Part shown: piece after piece, positions 59,201 to 64,000 of the stretch
How the letters are laid out: each line of letters opens with the position of its first letter
How positions within the stretch are numbered: the first letter of the stretch is position 1
Source: Sabellastarte sp. h YS-2021
Taxonomy: Eukaryota; Annelida; Polychaeta; Sabellida; Sabellidae
NCBI GenBank assembly: GCA_964017235.1
Contig: OZ024930.1
Location: 31,190,614-31,254,613, forward strand
Length of the DNA: 64,000 bases
Direction: 5' to 3'
Translations under genes and position numbers: made by a program
The notes under the pieces: model-generated
Seen by the model: the letters and a program-made list of their open reading frames with translations, nothing else
Databases searched by the model: none
Told to the model about the DNA's origin: nothing

Positions 59201-62200
59201 CAGAATGAAGCTGAGAGAAGCAAGGGTAAAAAGCTTTGGACTGACTTGCTGGAGAGTCTACAGGGCAAACTGAGAAGAGCAGCCACAATCTGCAGTAATA
59301 AGGGTTACATAAACAAAGATACCCTCCACAGATACTACATCTCAGGTATGTGTGTGTCATATATAAACACCAGTTATTTTGTAAATAATTAATACTAATT
59401 ATGTATACATGTTAAAGGGAAACTGTAATCAGAGATTTTGTGAAATACCTGAAAATAGTACGCATTTCGCGAAATCCATAAATTTACGAAATTTGTAAGT
59501 CCATAATATCCAAAAAACCTAAATACTGCCAATGACCCAGACACATTAAAAGTTCTAGTACTCAGTGTCTATATTTTTTTTTGAAAATATTGTTTTGGAC
59601 GAGAATCCTCAAATTTTGTGACAATTTTAGTGTAAATTATACAGTCAGGTTCTCCATTGAAGTAACAGTAAACTGACAAAGTCTCACACTAAGTTACTGA
59701 TTCATTAGTGATTTTATTTCTATTCCTCTTTCCAGTGACTGAGAGTGAAGTTGAGGAGGGCTTACTGGACCCGTCCTGCAGTCAGGACACTAGTGGCTTG
59801 TGTTTTGTGCGATTGATCTCCGACTTGGAGTCACACTTAGACCACCATCTGGCTTGGAGGTTTATAGACATGACAGGAAAGGACATTGATACAGAGGCAC
59901 AGGGATTACTGCAACAGCTCAGAGATAAAAGCCTACCTCAGAAAATAGACAGAAATAACATGTTTGAGTAAGTAGATGTGTATATAGACATGTAAAATAT
60001 AAGGGGAAGTTAACAAGACAACATATTTCTCATTACTCTAATAAATGTTTATGATTCACAGTTAATAAAAACCAAATTGAAACAGTGATTGATAAATATC
60101 TATATTGGGGGCCTGATAAATTTTGACCTATTTATTCATGTGAATAAAGTGAATAAATTACCTATAGAGTATTATACTAGCCACATAAAATTACTCATAC
60201 TTACCACTGAAATGAGATGCAAAAACGTATTTAGAAATCATGGTTATTGTATCCATTAGTACCACCTAGTACCAACTTGGTACTGGCTAAAATAACCCAT
60301 ACTATACCGATTAGCAAAAGTATTTCATAAACTTTAAGTCTGTTTAACTTTGATTCTTATAGTAGCTGTGATGAGACCATCACTGACACAGGGTCAAATT
60401 ATAATAAGCAGAAATTGTTGTATAAAGCACCACCCTCTGGCTTATCTTTCAGAAGACTTACCTTTGTTTATAGACACAGTAGACTTATGGGGACATCAGT
60501 TTATAAAATATATCAACATCAAACGTTGAATTGGGTTAGGCCTTCATTGTTTTCTGTTATATCATGATTTAGTTATATTTAAATCAATAGATGGTTTGTT
60601 ACTTTGACAAAGCGTTCAGTTTAAGTTTCTGCCAAGATTTCAAATGAAATATTGTCAAAGGTTATAAAAAAGGTTGGCCATTCAATGAAATACAACAATT
60701 TCTTTGCACTATTTTGATGAAAGTTATAACAGAGATTTGTGAAATTGATGATGGTGTTTTAGGTTTTACTGTTTGAAGACATTTGTCAAATGTTGCCAAA
60801 ACCATTTTGAAACTGCTTATCACTTGCTTTTTGACAACCAGCAACCAGCTAGGGAAAGTGGACACCAATTGCAACCCTACATTTTGTACATATAAGTGCA
60901 AATAAATCAAATTTTGTGGTATAGAAGTTACACAGAATCTGCCATACTTCAGTAAGTATGCAACTCAGAGGTCTAGTTATTGACATCTTGGATAGACCTC
61001 CCCATCCAGCTGAGTCAGTCAAAAACCTGGTTGTGTGGTTTATCTCTGATTTTTCCTTGTTAAACATGTTCAGTGTGTCTGTCTGTTGTGTTATCTATCT
61101 CAGGGACTTCAGACAGGTCAGGCAATATCTTACTCATGATACTTTTGTACTTGTGGTCAATGCTCTTATTAGTAGTCAGCTGGATTACTGTAATTCACTT
61201 TTCAGGAGTCTAAGTTCAATCTATGTAAATTACAATATATCCAAAATATTGTAGCAAGAATTGTAACAAACACTACTATACACCAGTATAACTCTTGTTC
61301 TCAGGAGCCTGCATTGGCTGCCAGTTGAATATCATTCAGTGTTTAAAACAGCCAGACTTGTTTACAAGTTTCTTCACACTGGATTTCCAAAGTATTCTGC
61401 TCCATATCTTTCTTCGCATAACAGTTGTTATAACACCAGGTGCAGACTGTTGGTAATCTCGTTGTATAATAATAATAATAGAAACATTTAATAGTACAAA
61501 ATTGATTAACATCCTCCAGTGTGCTGGAATCCAAAAAGGGAGAGTCCTTAAAACTAGCAAAGTCATAACCCAGCAAGGACCACCAGGGGAGGATGACTAT
61601 GGTGATGGGTAAGCTAGACTAAACAGATAAGTCTTCAGTTGGCTTCTAAAACTTGTAATAGTCTGATGTAATCTGACACGAAGAGAAAGCCTGAGCCTGT
61701 TCCATTCAACTGGCACAGCAGTGGAGAAACCATGTCTGCCTATGACCTTTCTGGGATGGAATAGAGAAACTGATAGTCTGTTTCCACGTGTCAGACTACT
61801 AGACTTGATCAGGGATGACAAATAGAGGGAAGGGGGGGGGGGATGTTTATGACTTCAAAAATGAGGAGGTTGTATTTAAAAAGGATACTATATGAAATAG
61901 CAAGCCAGTGGAGTTTTCTAGGTTGGGATTGACATGACTCATTTTATCCAATCTAAAAACAATACAGCAGAGTGCATTTTGAACTTTCTGAAGTTTAGTA
62001 ACACTGCCTTTGCCAACACTATTCAGTAGGGAATTATAGTAGTCAAATCAACTTGTTGTACATAAGCTTCATCTGTAGACTCAAAAGTCTGCCAAACAGT
62101 TTTGTTAGACTTTTGCTTTGATACTCCCCCACTGTTTGGAAGGCTCTTCGTGATAAGCTTTATGTGTTCCCCTCTCTGGCCTTCAGAAAGAACCATAAAT

Positions 62201-62785
62201 CCTATCTCTACTCCAAGGCATACCCACCTTAGGTTTTCAAAATCTCGTTGTTTTTTTGCAGTGTTCAACCCTTTTTCTGTCCATTGACATTGCAATTTGA
62301 CTGTCTTAAATGTGCTGTTTCACCTTAGAGTTAGCTTACTGAAGTGGAGATTTAATGCTATAAATGTCCAATATAGATTACATTATTGTTAGTCAGTACT
62401 TTTATTAGTAGAAATTTTAGCTAGATGAAACTTTCACTAATTCTTCCTTTGTAAGAAATTGACCTGAATTAGGTTTTTAATGGCTAGTTTCTACTTGAGA
62501 TATTAATAAAGATTTATGATTTCACTGGGAACTAATTTTCACTATCCAAGCTGATTAGCTGAAATACCTAAAATTAATGTCAAATGAATGTTTCAACTTG
62601 TATAGTATTTCTACAGGTCCTCTGTAAAATGGGACAGCAGCACAGGCATCAATGTCCACACCCACTCGGGTTACCTCAGGCAGTTTTGTCAGAACTTTTA
62701 CACAGCCTTAGTCAAACACATAGACTCATCCATGACCAGGCAGAAGAAACTGCTGGAGAATGAGCTGCACACTGAAGTCTTGCAG
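47145..62785 (+). CDS. NWD1/NWD2-like NACHT and WD repeat protein, 5' part, seven exons, incomplete at 3' end
   Basis: Seven exons (47145-47244, 48580-48668, 50627-50743, 51643-51846, 59204-59345, 59736-59967, 62617-62785) have AG/GT borders and join without a frame break into 1053 nt, 351 codons. The product starts MDKKVARVLEGHLDDLPHG, followed by RVFISSTFS, then VVDMRWGVRDEASDDH and GQRYGYRPIPSNIPATEF. These are hallmarks of the DUF4062 domain at the N-terminus of NWD1/NWD2. A helical linker with FILQKISSLIPEY, VTESEVEEGLL and LCFVRLISDLESH follows, as in that family just before the NACHT domain. Known family members are cytoplasmic STAND NTPases with a C-terminal WD40 propeller. No P-loop exon is visible before the window ends, so NACHT and WD40 should lie to the right. 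The start is uncertain: an in-frame TAG lies at 47115, and the TTTAG at 47113-47117 could instead be an acceptor extending the exon upstream. NWD1 versus NWD2 orthology cannot be settled here. Confidence 0.85.
47358..47670 (+). mobile_element. tRNA-derived SINE (family 3), longer copy, in intron 1
   Basis: Head CCCACTGAGGCCTAGTGGGT (A box), a decayed B box GGTTCACACCAAGG, then AGGCAGATACATAGTGGCTT, GGTCCCTTGTCATTGGGTGC and CTATCCCCAGTGGC as in 42460-42603. It continues past the short copy through GGGCTGTACTTGTGCAGTC to an AAATACAAAATAAAT tail. Confidence 0.7.
48580..48668 (+). CDS. NWD-like gene, exon 2 (DUF4062)
   Basis: Acceptor CCCTTTAG, donor CAG|GTTAGT. It encodes DTYEERNLLIKNVYPRLKEY followed by CRSKHDLDFQ. 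This matches the family pattern of an ER-rich helix then YP.LK.YC...H.L.FQ. It enters at phase 1 and exits at phase 0. Confidence 0.85.
49170..50390 (-). mobile_element. Twin-primed (5'-inverted) LINE insertion in intron 2
   Basis: The element is bounded by an 11-bp target duplication TAGAAACTATA (49159-49169 and 50391-50401). Its 3' half reads on the minus strand from about 49500 to 49170. It encodes the end of an ORF2-type protein (PPFRKNNTELREKYIP, NGNYDKFIYLM, LTNLACFLFHSFKL) and a short 3' UTR ending TTGTTCCTTGTTCC reversed. Its 5' half lies inverted at about 49490-50390 on the plus strand. That half carries VPYYRYLGLFF, VPIVTYGAEIWGF, KLCKYVLGV and a final CEFCKFASLNCIEDEFHM. The plus part ends where the minus part begins in protein order, as expected for 5' inversion during target-primed reverse transcription. 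Clade not resolved; it is not the CR1-like families A or B. Confidence 0.88.
50627..50743 (+). CDS. NWD-like gene, exon 3 (DUF4062 core)
   Basis: Acceptor TATTACAG, donor GTG|GTATGG, 39 complete codons. It encodes VVDMRWGVRDEASDDH and then CLEEIQNCQNISVGPNFV. These are the most diagnostic residues of the NWD/TEP1-type DUF4062 domain (VDMRWGV, then an E-x-C helix, then a hydrophobic strand). Confidence 0.9.
50750..51410. other. Intron 3 sequence without clear features
   Basis: At 50810-50880 an imperfect inverted pair (CCAATACTGGATAATAATGG and CCATTATTTTCCAATATT) is visible. At 50970-51020 a segment resembles the dispersed tail at 19180-19230. No exon. Confidence 0.4.
51414..51608 (-). mobile_element. 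CR1-like LINE (family A) 3' end next to a splice acceptor
   Basis: On the minus strand: LKTYLFAKAYPP, a 3' UTR, then GGAGATTAAGCGCTATAAAA GTCC and a (TTAGA)n tail. About 195 bp remain. The acceptor of exon 4 lies at 51641-51642, so only about 33 bp separate the LINE from the exon. Confidence 0.9.
51643..51846 (+). CDS. NWD-like gene, exon 4 (end of DUF4062 and start of linker)
   Basis: Acceptor TTGCATTATAG, donor AAG|GTATGT, 68 complete codons. It encodes TFIGQRYGYRPIPSNIPATE, the conserved GxRYGYRP loop. Next come a long helix, LKQWYLEDTNSKPSVFILQ, and ISSLIPEYISK. The acceptor lies only about 35 bp downstream of a LINE 3' fragment on the opposite strand. Confidence 0.9.
52711..52839. mobile_element. 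Palindromic mini-MITE (foldback)
   Basis: TACGAAAGCCTGG..GCCATCCAAATTCAAAAT at the left is answered by ATTTTGAATTTTGAATTTGG, ATGGC and CCAGGCTTTCGTA at the right. The whole 129 bp can fold back on itself. The centre has two copies of a 20-bp phrase based on ATTTGGAATTCCAAATACGT. Non-coding, in intron 4. Confidence 0.85.
53270..53715 (+). repeat. 107-bp minisatellite with ~21-bp sub-repeats
   Basis: The phrase GATTTTGCAAAC recurs at 53322, 53429, 53536 and 53643, an exact 107-bp spacing. Between them are shorter repeats based on GGTGAAATCAGGTTGAATTC and TTGGTTGGATCCAACC. About 4.2 units. Confidence 0.95.
53730..54325. other. AT-rich arm of the TIR element
   Basis: Non-coding. Loose inverted phrases AATTATAGCTTCTTAATAAT (53759) and TATAAAGAAGCTATAAT (54165) face each other. 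Nothing else recognised. Confidence 0.4.
54610..55195 (+). repeat. ~145-bp tandem array with internal hairpins
   Basis: Four units starting near 54620, 54762, 54908 and 55061. Each has TTTGACCTTG, an 11-bp GGAGGGG-type loop and CAAGGTCAAA, a 10-bp-arm inverted repeat. CATGATTTCCTATGG, TTTACCATCCCAAACCTCT and AATAATAAGCGAGTTATAAG then follow. Confidence 0.93.
55384..57577 (+). repeat. 155-bp satellite array, 14 units with a recurring 166-bp variant
   Basis: CTCAACAGTGA-type unit starts are at 55384, 55538, 55693, 55848, 56003, 56158, 56314, 56480, 56635, 56790, 56945, 57100, 57255 and 57411. Spacing is 155 almost throughout. The units at 56314 and 57411 are the same longer variant (GATGGAAGTTACTGAAAAGC or close, then CTATTGAGACAGACACCCAA), giving a higher-order period of 1097 bp. 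The three units from 56790 to 57255 are nearly identical, implying recent local amplification. Confidence 0.95.
57980..58535. other. AT-rich arm of the TIR element
   Basis: No exon or array recognised between the satellite element and the right arm. Confidence 0.4.
59204..59345 (+). CDS. NWD-like gene, exon 5 (pre-NACHT linker)
   Basis: Acceptor AACTACAG, donor TCAG|GTATGT, exit phase 1. It encodes a charged helical segment: NEAERSKGKKLWTDLLESLQ, then LRRAATIC, then KDTLHRYYIS. The frame continues from exon 4 across a 7.4-kb repeat-filled intron and into exon 6. The phase match and the WTDLLESLQ-type helix fit the family. Confidence 0.75.
59736..59967 (+). CDS. NWD-like gene, exon 6 (pre-NACHT linker)
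   Basis: Acceptor CTCTTTCCAG, donor GA|GTAAGT, entry phase 1, exit phase 2. It encodes VTESEVEEGLLDPSC, LCFVRLISDLESHLDHH, WRFIDMTGKDIDTEAQGLL and QQLRDKSLP. NWD proteins carry a very similar TE.EV..G...CF.R.I.DL pattern followed by a short LLQ.LR segment. Confidence 0.88.
59970..60890. other. Intron 6, left part
   Basis: No exon or element end recognised. LINE sequence starts near 60900. Confidence 0.4.
60900..62400 (+). mobile_element. CR1-like LINE (family A), split by a family B LINE, in intron 6
   Basis: Plus-strand remnants before the split (60900-61465): SVKNLVVWFISDFS, YLRDFRQVRQYLTHD, SSQLDYCNSLFRSL, LHWLPV-type and VYKFLHTGFPKYSAPYL. After it (62052-62400): KSAKQF, TVWKALRDKLYVFPSLAF, KSYLYSKAYPP and a stop. 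A 3' end GTGGAGATTTAATGCTATAA ATGTCC then GATTA closes it. Frameshifts and stops throughout; an old copy. Confidence 0.85.
61467..62050 (-). mobile_element. CR1-like LINE (family B) 3' fragment inserted in the family A copy
   Basis: Minus strand: SSSLTRGNRLSVS, KVIGRHGFSTAVPVEWNRL and FRSQLKTYLFSLAYPSP, then the family B 3' UTR (GGACTCTCCCTTTTTGGATT) and (TTATTATTA) tail. It closely matches 31969-32200. Flanking GTTGTATA (left) and GTTGTACA (right) look like a short target duplication. A run of G at 61831-61841 is inside it. Confidence 0.88.
62617..62785 (+). CDS. NWD-like gene, exon 7 (last visible exon)
   Basis: Acceptor TATTTCTACAG, donor CAG|GTCAGT, entry phase 2, exit phase 0. It encodes SSVKWDSSTGINVHTHSGYL, RQFCQNFYTALVKHIDSSM and a charged helix ending ELHTEVLQ. 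This corresponds to the W....GI....H..YL..F...F...L...ID segment just before the NACHT P-loop in the family. The next exon is not visible to 64000. Confidence 0.85.
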
Positions 62786-62789
62786 GTCA

Positions 62790-63115
62790 GTTGGATAGTG
62801 TGCTCTGGATGATTCTAGAGGAATTATAAGGAAATGGTATTTTACAGAATTATGAAAGTGTTCACTAATGGTTAGTTTCAAACAAACAAACTGGGCTAAC
62901 ATTGAAAAAAAATTAAAGCTTTGTTTATTTCCATAATTAACATGAGAGAAGCCTGGTAACAGTCAAACTTATCCAGCAAATAATCGGTGTTAACAATTTG
63001 CTTTATGTTGACAGATCGTTGACAGTTTACTTTCAATGGATTTATGTATAGCAGCCACATTATTTGGTTCACTGGTACTGCGGCTGCAATATTTACTTTA
63101 CTGGTATATATCCAG
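62790..63115. other. Intron 7 start
   Basis: No exon recognised; the following NACHT exon of the NWD-like gene is not in view. Confidence 0.4.
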
Positions 63116-63119
63116 TTGG

Positions 63120-63430
63120 GTATTACTAAAACACAAAATACTGACTAATGGGTAATGTTTAACTTTCTTATCTACCATTTTGTATAAATAGTAGGTAAAA
63201 TAAGTACATATTTAAAAGAAACAATATAGAAAAAAGGCTGTGATATTTGTTGGGGCACCAGTGAAAATTTGAAAAAAAAAAGCAATTTGTAGGTCGAGTT
63301 ATTTTTTCCATGTAAATTTAATGCAACAAAAAAAGCAAGCAGGAACTCTGTAAGTATACCTTTCTAGTGATATATAATTCATACATGTAACTGACATAGT
63401 TTTGGGAAATATAAACAAAAATTAGACAAT
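63120..63430 (+). repeat. Dispersed repeat, copy 2 of 3
   Basis: Shares TTATCTACCATTTTGTATAA, TACATATTTAAAAGA, GGCTG, GGGGCACCAGTGAAAAT and TTTCTAGTGATATATAATTC with the copy at 63650-63960. Non-coding. Confidence 0.65.
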
Positions 63431-63649
63431 TGTTAATAAATGCTAATTATTCATAGTAAGTGGCCCTGAGGAATACCAAAAAATATTACAGAGTCTGTAT
63501 GTTACAGTATTTAGGTTAAATAGTACAATATGTGAATGTGATGGATAAAATAGTAAAGTTTCCTGAATGACATATTCAGAAAAAATATATCATGAATGAA
63601 CTTAATATTATACGAGTGCATAACACAAGTATTATATTGTTAATCTTTA

Positions 63650-63960
63650 TGAATGATAGATTTTTCTGTACATGTCTAATGAGAGATGTTTTACTTTTAT
63701 TATCCACTATTTTGTATAATTTGTAAGTTAAATAAATCCATATTTAAAGAGAGAACATGAAAATGGCTGACATTATACAGAGGCACCAGTGGAAATAAAA
63801 ACCTCAATATTTAACTTGTGATTTCTCAGCCATTTCTGCATGGATTTTCATATAACAAAACAGGCCGAAGCATCGTTAGAAGGCATTTCTAATGATACAT
63901 AATATATATTTGTAGGTTACATAGTTTCCGAGATATTAGTGAAAAAAAACAGAAAATATT
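63650..63960 (+). repeat. Dispersed repeat, copy 3 of 3
   Basis: Shares TTATCCACTATTTTGTATAA, CCATATTTAAAGAGA, GGCTGACATTATACAGAGGC, ACCAGTGGAAAT and TTTCTAATGATACATAATAT with 63120-63430. The CATGGATTTTCATATAACAA segment is also like 1660-1990. Confidence 0.65.
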
Positions 63961-64000
63961 TCCCCTCCATAACCCATCCTCCTATGCGGATCAAATATAG

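Noticed and set aside
59083-59360. Minus-strand frames of 67 and 76 codons
   Set aside because: Antisense shadows of NWD-like exon 5, which has consistent splice phases on the plus strand.

Overview
This window looks like ordinary nuclear DNA of a bilaterian animal, most likely a marine lophotrochozoan such as a mollusc. The sequence is AT-rich and almost entirely intronic or intergenic. It carries spliced exons with GT..AG borders, several tRNA-headed SINEs ending in a 'GACGTAAAACCCCAAATAAATAAA'-type tail, CR1/L2-like LINEs, a DIRS-like retroelement, TIR elements and satellite-bearing composite elements. The host group is inferred from repeat style. No species can be named from sequence alone.

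Host genes: The best-supported gene is on the + strand at the right. Seven exons (47145-62785) join in consistent phase into 351 codons. They encode the N-terminal part of a NACHT and WD repeat protein (NWD1/NWD2-like), with a DUF4062 domain and the linker before the NACHT ATPase. The NACHT and WD40 parts would lie beyond the right edge. On the - strand, 12298-12496 is a good candidate first coding exon (signal peptide, strong GTAAGT donor) whose end resembles the start of a WIF domain. If both calls hold, the two genes point away from each other across about 35 kb of repeats.

Layout: 0.6-1.4 kb, 31-bp minisatellite. 2.0-4.7 kb, two head-to-head CR1-like LINE copies. 5 kb and 29.8 kb, two members of a 5S rRNA-derived SINE. 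9-11 kb, an inverted pair of a TTAA-flanked MITE. 15.9-16.2 kb, another MITE. 17.6-18.6 kb, SINE next to a LINE. 22.5-23.3 kb, two SINEs with clear target duplications. 24.6-24.9 kb, a 95-bp tandem array. 26.1-27.0 kb, a possible solo LTR. 30.6-35.1 kb, a LINE split by a TA-flanked TIR element that is itself split by another LINE. 38-42 kb, a broken DIRS-like element holding two SINEs. 44.4-45.9 and 54.3-58.0 kb, two copies of a composite element whose core is a 155-bp satellite.

The introns of the NWD-like gene hold a twin-primed LINE with an 11-bp target duplication. They also hold a LINE tail ending about 35 bp from a splice acceptor, a TIR element (CCCAGCAGGCAC ends) enclosing the larger satellite element, and a LINE-in-LINE nest. 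No prokaryotic-type system, CRISPR array or clear stand-alone RNA gene is visible. The interest of the window lies in its layered repeat architecture around a STAND-type (NACHT) gene.
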